Shown here in pieces: positions 10,101 to 17,724 of a stretch of DNA of 64,000 nucleotides. Position 1 is the first letter of the stretch. Each line of letters starts with the position of its first letter. Location of the stretch: positions 44,043 through 108,042 of the forward strand of contig JAWKTV010000019.1 of NCBI GenBank assembly GCA_041398905.1, given 5' to 3'. Under the pieces are notes generated by a model. The model saw only the letters and a program-made list of their open reading frames with translations. It made no database searches and was not told the DNA's origin. The DNA is from JAWKTV01 sp041398905 (lineage in GTDB: Bacteria > Planctomycetota > Planctomycetia > Planctomycetales > Planctomycetaceae). The translations under genes and the position numbers were made by a program.

Positions 10101-12074
10101 ATGCTGTTGCTTTCGGCTCGTGAGTTGTGTCGACAGTTCGACGTGGATCCGGTGTTTCGGGACGTCAGTTTCGATGTGCGCGCCGGTGAGAAGATCGGCC
10201 TCGTTGGTCCGAACGGCTGCGGGAAGACGACGCTCATGTCGATTCTTGCTCGACAGGATGAGCCGGACGCCGGAATCGTCGAGATTCCCCCGTCCGTCCG
10301 TGTCGGCTATTTGCGGCAGACGACCAAGAAGCCGGCCGAGCATTCGTTGCTTGCTGAAGCCCGCAGCGGGTTGGCGCATCTGTACGATCTCCAGCAGACC
10401 GCGCACGAACTGGCCGAGCAAATGGCCCAGGCGACCGATCCGGCCGAAGAGCTGCGGCTGCATCAGCGGTACGACGCGATCCATCTCGAACTTGACCGGC
10501 TCGACGCCTACCACATCGACCATCGGATCGACGAGGTTCTGCAAGGACTCGGGTTCGCTCCGTCCGAGTACGAGCGGCCGCTGGCGACTTTCAGCGGCGG
10601 GCAGCAGAACCGCGCGGCCCTCGCCCGGCTGCTGCTCGAAGCTCCCGACCTGCTGCTGCTCGACGAACCAACCAACCACCTCGACATCGACACCACCGAG
10701 TGGCTCGAACGATACCTCGCCCGTTCGCAGCAGGCGGTGCTGCTCGTTTCACACGACCGCTACTTCCTCGATCAGGTGACGAACCGCACCATTGAACTCT
10801 GGCAGGGGGGCATCAGCGACTACACCGGCAACTTCTCCCACTACTGGCGGCAGCGCGATGAACGGTTGAAGGTGCTGCAGCGCACGTACGAGAAGCAACA
10901 GGAGTACATCGCCCGGCAGGAGGACTTTATTCGCCGCAACGCCTACGGCCAGAAGGCGACGCAGGCGAAGGATCGTGAGAAGAAGCTCGAACGACTCGAC
11001 CGGGTCGATATCCCGCCGGACTTCAGCGAGATTCCGATGGGGTTCGCCGAGGTCACCCGCACCGGCGACTGGGTACTCCGGGCCGATCGGCTCTCGAAAG
11101 GTTTCCCCCCCGGCGACGGCAGCAGCTCCAAGCCAGTTCCGCTCTTCGAGAACCTGACGATCCAGATCGACCGGGGTGATCGCGTCGGCATCCTCGGCCC
11201 GAACGGCTCCGGCAAGACGACGCTGCTGAGAACGCTGCTCGGTGAACTGAAGCCCGATGCCGGAGAGGTCCGATTTGGCACGGGACTGCAGATCGCCTAC
11301 TTCGATCAGCAGCTCACCAGTGCCGAGGCGGACCTCGACGCGATCGAAGCGATTCGAGCTCGCGAGCCGGATCGTCCCGGCACGCCGTACGCCAAGGCCG
11401 ACACACTGATGCCCCCCGGACAGATCCGTAGCCTGCTCGGAAGGTTTGGCGTGTCCGGAGAACTCGCGTTGCAGAAGGTCGGCATGATGAGTGGCGGCGA
11501 GCGGACCAAAGTCGCCCTCGCCCGCCTGTCATCGCTGAAGCCAAACGTGATGCTCATCGACGAGCCGACCAACCACCTCGACTTCTGGGCCGCGCCGCAC
11601 TCGAGAAGTCTCTCAAGCAGTACACCGGAACCGTGCTGTTCGTCAGTCACGACCGTTACTTCGTCAACCAGGTCGCGAACAAGGTGCTTGTATTCGAAAG
11701 TGACCGGTGGCGCGTCCACGAAGGCAACTACAGCGACTACCAGCATTTCCTCGCCGCCACGCAGGCCCAGCCCGCCACGAAACCAGCGGGCACTCCCGCG
11801 AAGTCATCCGCCGCCGGGAGTACCGGCAACACCGGGCGCAACGGCCGACGCAAAGCAGAAACGTAAACGCAAATTCCCTACCGCAAGGTCGAAGAAATCG
11901 AGGCCGACATCGAACGCTGCGAAGCCCGCATCGCCGCGTTGCTCGAAGACCTCGGCAACCCCGACGTGCATCGTGACGGCGACCGCATCCGCCGTGTGCA
12001 GGAGGAATACGCCGAACGACAATCCGAGCTGGCGCCTCATGGAGCACTGGGAAGAAGCCTCGGAGCTTAACTGA
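10101..12074 (+). CDS. ABC-F family ATPase (frame-broken)
   Basis: A soluble protein with two ATP-binding cassettes and no membrane segment, of the Uup/EttA-like ABC-F class that acts on ribosomes. Cassette 1 has Walker A GPNGCGKTTL, signature FSGGQQNRAALA and Walker B LLLLDEPTNHLD. Cassette 2 has GPNGSGKTTLLR, MSGGERTKVALA and MLIDEPTNHLDF. The charged linker between them (EKQQEYIARQEDFIRRNAYG) is the usual ABC-F linker. The C-terminus has a KRKRKFPYRK basic patch followed by a coiled-coil-like region (IEADIERCEARIAALLEDL), typical of Uup-like members. Frame breaks near 11595, 11800, 11880 and 12030 were bridged by conserved sequence. The exact subfamily was not assigned. Confidence 0.93.
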   Translation: MLLLSARELCRQFDVDPVFRDVSFDVRAGEKIGLVGPNGCGKTTLMSILARQDEPDAGIVEIPPSVRVGYLRQTTKKPAEHSLLAEARSGLAHLYDLQQTAHELAEQMAQATDPAEELRLHQRYDAIHLELDRLDAYHIDHRIDEVLQGLGFAPSEYERPLATFSGGQQNRAALARLLLEAPDLLLLDEPTNHLDIDTTEWLERYLARSQQAVLLVSHDRYFLDQVTNRTIELWQGGISDYTGNFSHYWRQRDERLKVLQRTYEKQQEYIARQEDFIRRNAYGQKATQAKDREKKLERLDRVDIPPDFSEIPMGFAEVTRTGDWVLRADRLSKGFPPGDGSSSKPVPLFENLTIQIDRGDRVGILGPNGSGKTTLLRTLLGELKPDAGEVRFGTGLQIAYFDQQLTSAEADLDAIEAIRAREPDRPGTPYAKADTLMPPGQIRSLLGRFGVSGELALQKVGMMSGGERTKVALARLSSLKPNVMLIDEPTNHLDFWAAPHSRSLSSSTPEPCCSSVTTVTSSTRSRTRCLYSKVTGGASTKATTATTSISSPPRRPSPPRNQRALPRSHPPPGVPATPGATADAKQKRKRKFPTARSKKSRPTSNAAKPASPRCSKTSATPTCIVTATASAVCRRNTPNDNPSWRLMEHWEEASELN

Positions 12075-12275
12075 AGGGCCTGCCAAGCCCTGCCAAGTCC
12101 TGCCAGCACGTATCGCAAGCAAGTGCGGCCATGCACGCGCCCCGTCCAGTAGGTTCCGTTTGCAAGAACAATCGCGCCTCCGACCTTCAAGAGCCCCGTG
12201 GAGTGCCGGTCCCCACGTTGCCGACTGAACCTGGACGTGTGGACATTCGGGAACAGCAAGTCCATCGAGCACCCA

Positions 12276-12306
12276 GCGAGCCGGGGGCTGACGGCCTCCG
12301 GCTCGC
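12276..12306. repeat. GC-rich palindrome within a dispersed repeat
   Basis: GCGAGCCGG (12276-12284) pairs with CCGGCTCGC (12298-12306). It lies in the 295-base gap between the convergent ABC-F and epimerase genes and overlaps the dispersed repeat that recurs at 54.3 kb. It could terminate transcription from both sides. Confidence 0.6.
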
Positions 12307-12343
12307 CCGCTTCCGACGGGCATCAGGGACTCGGGATGTCCAC
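12288..12343. repeat. Dispersed intergenic repeat, copy 1
   Basis: This stretch of about 56 bases, from CTGACGG to ATGTCCAC, matches 54308-54364 with one gap and roughly four in five bases identical by eye. A weaker match extends about 25 bases further left (around 12260, compare 54241). Both copies lie in intergenic DNA. Confidence 0.7.
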
Positions 12344-12369
12344 GCGATCCAGCCCGTGCATGCGCGTGG

Positions 12370-13380
12370 TCACACGTCGTAGTACTCGCGATACCACCGC
12401 ACGAAGTTCTCGACCCCTGCTTCGATCGACACGCGGGGCTGGAAGTCGATGTCGCGGGCGATGCTGTCAATGTCGGCGCAGGTCGAGCGGACGTCGCCCG
12501 GCTGCATCGGGAGCAGGTTCCGCCGCGCCGGCTTGCCGAGGTTCCGCTCCAGCAGTTCAATCACGTATGTCAGCTCGACCGGCCGGTGGTTGCCGACGTT
12601 GTAAAGGCGATGCGGGCAGCAACTGGTCGCGGGGTCGGGGGACTGCGGATTCCAGTCGGCGGCGGGAGTGGCGGTCCGGTCGGCGACCCGCACCACTCCG
12701 TCAACGATGTCGTCGATGTAGGTGAAGTCCCGCCGCATGTTTCCTTCGCCAAACACGTCGATCGGTTCACCCGCGAGGATCGACCGGGTGAACAGGAACA
12801 TCGCCATGTCGGGCCGGCCCCAAGGACCGTAGACAGTGAAGAACCGCAGGCCGGTGGCTGGCAACTGGTAGAGGTGGCTGTAGCTGTGCGCCATCAGTTC
12901 GTTCGCCCGCTTGGTCGCGGCGTACAGGCTCAAGGGGTGATCGGCCGGTCGATGCACCGAGAACGGGAGCTGTTCGCTGCCTCCGTACACCGAACTCGAT
13001 GAGGCGTAGACGAGGTGTCCGGCCTTCGCATGTCGACAGCCCTCCAGGATGTTGCCGAACCCGACGAGGTTGGTGTCGATGTATTCGTGCGGATGCGTGA
13101 GCGAGTGCCGGACCCCGGCCTGCGCGGCGAGGTGAATCACGACGTCGTAATGCTGGTCCTCGAAGGCCGCCTGCATCTCACGACGATTGGCGACGTCGAA
13201 GAGATGAAACTCGAAGTTCTCTTCGGACTCGATCTCGGCGATCCGGTGCTGCTTGAGCCTGACGTCGTAGTAGTCGTTGAGGTTGTCGATCCCGATGACT
13301 TCATCGCCGCGGGCCAGCAGATGGCGCGCGACATGAAAGCCGATGAATCCGGCGACGCCAGTGACGAGGATACGAGCCAT
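12370..13380 (-). CDS. NAD-dependent epimerase, UDP-glucuronate 4-epimerase-like
   Basis: An extended short-chain dehydrogenase of 336 residues, intact. The Rossmann motif GVAGFIG is at residues 8-14, the serine-rich SSSSVYG segment follows, and the catalytic Tyr/Lys pair is in YAATK. The N-terminal GIDNLNDYYDVRLK and the TVYGPWGRPDMAMFLFTRSI segment are typical of UDP-glucuronate 4-epimerases and related capsule enzymes (LpsL/Cap1J type) rather than GalE. It would interconvert UDP-glucuronate and UDP-galacturonate for envelope or exopolysaccharide synthesis. It is convergent with the ABC-F gene and divergent from the sulfatase. Substrate specificity is inferred from motif similarity only. 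Confidence 0.88.
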   Translation of the reverse strand: MARILVTGVAGFIGFHVARHLLARGDEVIGIDNLNDYYDVRLKQHRIAEIESEENFEFHLFDVANRREMQAAFEDQHYDVVIHLAAQAGVRHSLTHPHEYIDTNLVGFGNILEGCRHAKAGHLVYASSSSVYGGSEQLPFSVHRPADHPLSLYAATKRANELMAHSYSHLYQLPATGLRFFTVYGPWGRPDMAMFLFTRSILAGEPIDVFGEGNMRRDFTYIDDIVDGVVRVADRTATPAADWNPQSPDPATSCCPHRLYNVGNHRPVELTYVIELLERNLGKPARRNLLPMQPGDVRSTCADIDSIARDIDFQPRVSIEAGVENFVRWYREYYDV

Positions 13381-13776
13381 GCGGGAGGACCACCTTGTCC
13401 GAGTCGAGGAAGGAATGCGAATCGCTGGAGTCTAGATGACCCACTCTGCGGATGCATCGTCGCGATGGCAACGAATCCGCGGGCGCTGCTCGCGGGCGAT
13501 GAGTTGAAAGCCCGGTGGCATAAGCTCACTGGTGCAGCTGGACGAATCGGGAAGCGCGGGGCTGCCACCAAGTCTGAGTCGCCGCCGCGCGCGGATGAGC
13601 TGCTGCACGACGTATTCGCCCAGGACCATCAATGACATCTGTCCGCTCCGTTGATGCGTTCGCTTCGACACCCTAGCGTATCGCTGTCCAGTCAGCGGGG
13701 TCAATGTGCGTCGCCGCGCGTCGGGCCGGTTGGCCGCTGCCTCAAATTCCGATCCCTTACCACGGAACGTCACATC
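13381..13776. other. Intergenic region between epimerase and sulfatase
   Basis: A divergent spacer of 396 bases. A minus-strand open frame of 68 codons (13638 to 13432) exists but shows no recognisable family, so it is not called. No clear promoter hexamers were seen. Confidence 0.4.
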
Positions 13777-15333
13777 ATGCTTCGAGTACTCTGGACGCCG
13801 CTGCTGTTCCTGCTTGCCATCGTCGGTTCGACGAGCGCGGCGGATCGTCCGAACATCCTGTTCATCTTCACGGACGACCATGCGTCGCACTCGATCAGCG
13901 CGTACGGGTCGGTCCTCAACAAGACGCCGCACCTCGACCGCATCGCGAACGAGGGGATGCTGTTCAAGAATTGCTTCTGCACGAACTCGCTGTGCGGGCC
14001 GAGCCGGGCGGTCATTCAGACCGGGAAGTACAGCCACCTCAACGGCTTCATCATGAATGGCAACAAGTTCGACGGCCATCAGCAGACTTTTCCCGCTGCT
14101 CCAGGCGGCCGGCTACGAGACCGCGGTGATTGGAAGTGGCATTTGGGCGAGCATATGCCGCCGCAGGGCTACAACTACAGTGAGGTGCTGATCGGCCAAG
14201 GCCCGTACTACAACCCGGCGATGCTGCGGGACGCGGACGGCAGCGGCAAGCAGGTGCGGATGAACCATGTCGGTTACACTACCGACATCATCACCGACCT
14301 CGCCCTGACCTGGCTGAAGGAAGGCCGCGATGAGTCGAAGCCGTTCATGCTGATGTACCAGCACAAGGCACCGCATCGCGAATGGTGTCCGGGACCGGAC
14401 CACCTCACGCTGTTCGACGACGTCACGCTGCCCGAGCCGGCCAACCTGTTTGACGACTACGCGACCCGCGGCCGCGCGGCTCATGAACAGGACATGGAGA
14501 TCGCGACGACGCTGACCCCCCGCGACCTCAAGCTGGTGCCGCCGCCGAACTTGAACGAAGAGCAACTCGCCGTCTGGAACGCGGCCTACGAACCGAAGAA
14601 CAAGGCGTTCCGCGAGGCGAACCTGCAAGGCGACGACCTGGTTCGCTGGAAGTATCAACGCTACATGAAGGACTACCTGCGGTGTGTTCAGTCGGTGGAC
14701 GATAATATCGGCCGTGTCCTGGCGTGGCTGGACGAGACGGGACTCGCCGAGAACACGGTTGTCGTCTACTCGTCGGATCAGGGATTCTACCTGGGCGAGC
14801 ACGGCTGGTTCGACAAGCGGTTCATGTACGAAGAGAGCTATCGTCAGCCGCTCCTGGTGCGCTGGCCGGGCGTCACGAAGCCCGGCAGCGTGGACGAGCA
14901 TCTCGTCTCAAACGTCGACTTCGCGGAGACGTTCCTCGACATCGCCGGCCTGGAAGTTCCGTCCGACATGCAGGGGCACAGCCTCGTGCCAATCCTGAAG
15001 GGAGAGGATCCCGCCGACTGGCGGACCGCGCACTACTACCACTACTACGAATTCCTGAACAACCAGCCAACGGCGCACATGGTCCGGCGCCACTGCGGCG
15101 TGCGAACCGATCGCTACAAGCTGATTCACTTCTACAACCTTGGCGAGTGGGAGCTGTACGACCTCGAGAACGACCCGCACGAGATGCGGAACATCTATAG
15201 CGAGGGGCAGTACGCCGAACTCATCAAGGAATTGAAGAAGCAGCTTGTGGACCTGCAGACCGAGTTGCAGGTGCCGGACGACACCGGTTCAGTGGAACCG
15301 AACCCGCCGAGCCTGAGAAGGCGGGGGGAATAA
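13777..15333 (+). CDS. Secreted sulfatase, formylglycine (Cys) type
   Basis: A sulfate ester hydrolase of the alkaline-phosphatase superfamily, about 518 residues. The start at 13777 gives a signal peptide (MLRVLWTPLLFLLAIVGSTSAA), placing the enzyme in the periplasm or outside. The metal-binding pair D33-D34 is in FIFTDDH. The maturation motif is C73-G-P-S-R, where Cys would be oxidised to formylglycine. C-terminal segments such as VVYSSDQGFYLGEHGWFDKRFMYEESYR are conserved in family S1 sulfatases. Between 14090 and 14130 two compensating indels garble what should read LLQAAGYETAVIGKWHLG. The second break is GGAAGTGG, where GGAAAGTGG would encode GKW. A sulfated polysaccharide is the likely substrate class; the exact substrate is unknown. 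No sulfatase-maturing enzyme is nearby. Confidence 0.94.
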   Translation: MLRVLWTPLLFLLAIVGSTSAADRPNILFIFTDDHASHSISAYGSVLNKTPHLDRIANEGMLFKNCFCTNSLCGPSRAVIQTGKYSHLNGFIMNGNKFDGHQQTFPAAPGGRLRDRGDWKWHLGEHMPPQGYNYSEVLIGQGPYYNPAMLRDADGSGKQVRMNHVGYTTDIITDLALTWLKEGRDESKPFMLMYQHKAPHREWCPGPDHLTLFDDVTLPEPANLFDDYATRGRAAHEQDMEIATTLTPRDLKLVPPPNLNEEQLAVWNAAYEPKNKAFREANLQGDDLVRWKYQRYMKDYLRCVQSVDDNIGRVLAWLDETGLAENTVVVYSSDQGFYLGEHGWFDKRFMYEESYRQPLLVRWPGVTKPGSVDEHLVSNVDFAETFLDIAGLEVPSDMQGHSLVPILKGEDPADWRTAHYYHYYEFLNNQPTAHMVRRHCGVRTDRYKLIHFYNLGEWELYDLENDPHEMRNIYSEGQYAELIKELKKQLVDLQTELQVPDDTGSVEPNPPSLRRRGE

Positions 15334-15346
15334 CGGTACTGGACAG

Positions 15347-15375
15347 TCGCGCATCGGCAAGGGCGCGATGCGCGA
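15347..15375. terminator. Bidirectional stem-loop between sulfatase and infC
   Basis: A perfect 10-bp stem (15347-15356 with 15366-15375) and a 9-nt loop lie between two convergent genes, 14 bases after the sulfatase stop. No real T-run follows on either strand, so its strength as a terminator is uncertain. Confidence 0.6.
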
Positions 15376-15458
15376 TTAGACCGTACTGCGTCAGCCAGGC
15401 GGACGCTTCCCGGTCGGCGATGGCAGGCCGGGGAGCTGTCACGGGTCACCGACTCCCA

Positions 15459-16097
15459 TCAGTCGTCGACACCGACGTGCAATTCGATCGGCTCGTCGAC
15501 CGACTCGTCGAGCGTATCGTCAGCCGCGTTCGGGTCCCAATCCTTGATGGTACCTTTGAGTCCCGGTCTGGGCTTGACGATCGCGGACATCATTCGACCG
15601 CTTTCCATGCGGGGCGTCTGCTCGATGACGATCATCTCATCGATGGTCTTGAGGATGTCGTTGAGCATGTCGCGGCCCCGATCGTGGTGGGCGTTCTCGC
15701 GCCCCCGGAAGATCACGACGAATTTGACCTTGTCGCCCCGCAGGAGGAAGCGACGGGCGCGGCCGATCTTCACGTCAATGTCGTGCTGGCCAGTCTTGGC
15801 GCGGAGCCGAATCGTCTTGAGCTGCGTGCGATGGGCTTTCGCTCCGCCCGATCGCTTCTGCCGCTGAAACTGCATCTTGCCGTAATCCATGATGCGGCAG
15901 ATGGGGGGGCGCACATCCGGCGCGACTTCGACGAGGTCGAGTCCCGCGTCGCGCGCCAGTTGGAGGGCCGCGGCCGTTTCCATTTCGCCGAGCATCTCGC
16001 CGTCCTCGCCCACGACTTTCACGGGGGACAGGCGAATGCGTTCATTCATTCTGGGTTGATCTTGTCGCTGCTGGGTTGCCGGTTGTAGTCGATTGAT
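15459..16097 (-). CDS. infC: Translation initiation factor IF-3, apparent AUC start
   Basis: IF-3 binds the 30S subunit, prevents premature 50S joining and checks the start codon and initiator tRNA. The family segments are clear: N-domain VNERIR-like MNERIRLSPVKVVGEDG, the CRIMDYGKMQFQ linker region, and the C-domain (DIDVKIGRARRFLLRGDKVKF, FRGRENAH). The likely start is ATC at 16097. A perfect GGAGGT sits 4 bases upstream of it, and planctomycete IF-3 proteins usually carry the extra residues before NERIR. The internal ATG at 16049 has no such site. IF-3 genes in many bacteria use AUU, AUC or AUA for autoregulation, which fits. The acidic C-terminal tail (DDTLDESVDEP) extends past the usual core. 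The frame is intact. Confidence 0.95.
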   Translation of the reverse strand: MNRLQPATQQRQDQPRMNERIRLSPVKVVGEDGEMLGEMETAAALQLARDAGLDLVEVAPDVRPPICRIMDYGKMQFQRQKRSGGAKAHRTQLKTIRLRAKTGQHDIDVKIGRARRFLLRGDKVKFVVIFRGRENAHHDRGRDMLNDILKTIDEMIVIEQTPRMESGRMMSAIVKPRPGLKGTIKDWDPNAADDTLDESVDEPIELHVGVDD

Positions 16098-16101
16098 TTT
16101 G

Positions 16102-16107
16102 ACCTCC
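16102..16107 (-). promoter_or_regulatory. Ribosome binding site deciding the infC start
   Basis: The minus strand reads GGAGGT here, followed by CAAA and then ATC in the IF-3 frame. There is no ATG or GTG at a suitable distance, so this site argues for initiation at the rare ATC codon. Confidence 0.75.
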
Positions 16108-16140
16108 GTTGGGATTGAGGAAAGTAAAAGGGGAGAGCGC

Positions 16141-16182
16141 AAAGAAAACACTCCCTCGCCGACAAACGTCGACGAGGGAGTG
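16141..16182 (-). terminator. Rho-independent terminator of the cold-shock gene
   Basis: A 15-bp stem with one mismatch (16149-16163 with 16168-16182) and an AAAC loop lies 32 bases after the cold-shock stop. On the minus strand it is followed directly by TTTTCTTT (16148-16141). It separates the cold-shock gene from infC. Confidence 0.85.
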
Positions 16183-16214
16183 AGCGCACCCGCGCGAACG
16201 CGGTGATACTGGCA

Positions 16215-16412
16215 TTAGCGAACGGGGCGAACCGCGTTGGCGCACGGCCCCTTCTTCCCCTGACCGACTTCGTACTCGACGGTCTGACCTTCGCGCAGAT
16301 CTTCGTAGCTTCCACTCTTCACTTCAGAGTGGTGGAAGAACAGATCTCCGTTGGCACCCTCGATGAATCCGAAACCCTTGTCCGTCAACTTCCGAATTGT
16401 TCCCTGTGGCAT
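16215..16412 (-). CDS. Cold-shock domain protein
   Basis: A 65-residue single CSD protein that binds single-stranded RNA or DNA and probably works as an RNA chaperone. RNP1 (KGFGFI) and RNP2 (DLFFHHSEV) are both present. The start at 16412 gives MPQGTIRKLTDKGFGFI, the normal family N-terminus, with a GAG-containing purine stretch ahead. The open frame continues about 48 codons upstream without similarity, and that region more likely forms a long 5' leader. It ends in a strong terminator. It lies between the RRM gene and infC, so three translation or RNA-related genes are transcribed in the same direction here. Confidence 0.95.
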   Translation of the reverse strand: MPQGTIRKLTDKGFGFIEGANGDLFFHHSEVKSGSYEDLREGQTVEYEVGQGKKGPCANAVRPVR

Positions 16413-16662
16413 CTCTACTCGCTGAACCTTGAATGTGTCGCGGCAACTGAGCTTCGGAGTGAAGCGGATCGCCGAGACGGCTTTGCGACGGACATCGCAC
16501 GGAACGCCCTGATGACTCGGAAACCGAATCAAGGGCCGACCGTGCCGGACCGTCAACCGCCTCCGAGAGTGCCGACCGCTTAGTCGGAAAATACACGCCA
16601 GGAAACGGAACTCAACTGCTCTGGACGCTCGTCAGCATGCTGACGGTCGACGCAGGGCAGAT

Positions 16663-16977
16663 TCACACAACGTCATTTACAGCAGATGAAACCGGCTGAC
16701 CGCTGATGCGGTTGCTGGATCCGTTCTCTCGGTTCGCTCGGCGCGCCATGTTGACGACAAGGGACCGGCCGCACATTGTCCGACCATTCAGGCGGGTGAT
16801 CGCTTCGTCCGCGTCGTCAAGTCGGGGCATCGACACAGTGCGATTCCCCGCACGCGACCGGAGCCTGTTTCGACCGGCAGGTGAACTCCTGCGACCCGGC
16901 CGAACTGTTCAAACACCGTTCTGACTTCATCCTCCGTCGTCTCGTACGACAGATTACCCACAAAAAATTCGATTCAA
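16663..16977 (-). CDS. Small RRM-type RNA-binding protein (frame-broken)
   Basis: A single RNA recognition motif protein of about 104 residues, like the small glycine-poor RRM proteins of cyanobacteria and Planctomycetota. Once two one-base indels are repaired it has RNP2 IFVGNLSY, followed by ETTEDEVRTVFEQFGRV, then the RNP1 region RGIAxVSMP and LDDADEAITRLNGRTMCGRSLVVNMARRAN. The first break is a run of six T at the start (five would keep frame); the second is near 16825. The start is probably the TTG at 16977. The short C-terminal tail ends at a TGA at 16663. The role is unknown beyond RNA binding; the cold-shock protein gene lies just downstream in the same direction. Confidence 0.75.
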
Positions 16978-17724
16978 AGATTGTCCTTGGTCTGCCCGCG
17001 TGATGGTTCGCAGGCGATGTTCCCGCGTCAGCGGGGTGTTCTGTTCCCGCGTCAGCGGGGTATCTGATGTGCCGACCCTGTCGGCTTGATCCTGATCGCC
17101 CCTGGGGCCGATCGAGTCGGTGCCGGCGAAACATCGCCTGAGGCAACCGTGCTGCACCCTCTTCAGGCGGGGTGGTGCCGGCTTCGACCTTGTAGAAACT
17201 TGTGTGCGAACACCGGGCGGCACAGCAGAAAGCCGCTCGGAGAAGTGGCGGGCTCGATCAACAGCGAATCCAGGGCACAAGGCCAGACTTCTGCAAGGAA
17301 GCCTGGACGGCCCAAAGACGCAGTTCTGGCCGCTATGAGACAGAGTGTCGATGTCCGCGATGAACCAATGATACCATGTTGTCGACCGATCGGGCAGCTC
17401 GTAATCCAATAATTCCGACCAGATTGTCAATGTTGCTGGATCGTCGCGCCGGGGCGGCAGGGTAGCGGCGGGCGTTTGCGCCGGTGTCATGACCAGCGAT
17501 GCACGCGGTCAGGTGGATGCCCGCGTCGAAATCAACCCGCCGGAGCGGTCGGTTTGAACACGTTTCGTCCGCCTTCTGTCTGGACATGCCTGGGTCTGTC
17601 GTCACGTAGCCGGGCGTTCAGCGTTACACCTGACGACAGAATGCTGGGGGTCATATTGGGGTGGGCCGGGGATACCCGATCGACGAGGTCGATCGACATA
17701 CACGAAGATCTGCGAGGAGCGTCG
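16978..17724. other. Long region without a supportable gene
   Basis: About 750 bases. It holds two tandem 20-base palindromic units at 17018-17061. Open frames in the rest do not resemble any family I know, and the composition is less biased than in the genes around it. It may contain decayed coding DNA. Confidence 0.4.
17018..17061. repeat. Two tandem 20-bp palindromic units
   Basis: Identical 20-base units at 17018-17037 and 17042-17061 are separated by 4 bases. Each contains CCCGC-gtca-GCGGG, so each can fold into a small hairpin. Only two copies are present. Confidence 0.85.

Noticed and set aside
13432..13638. A small minus-strand gene of 68 codons upstream of the sulfatase
   Set aside because: No ribosome site, no family similarity, and it lies in a divergent promoter region.
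17018..17061. CRISPR array
   Set aside because: Only two repeat units with a 4-base gap; no spacers of suitable length and no cas genes.
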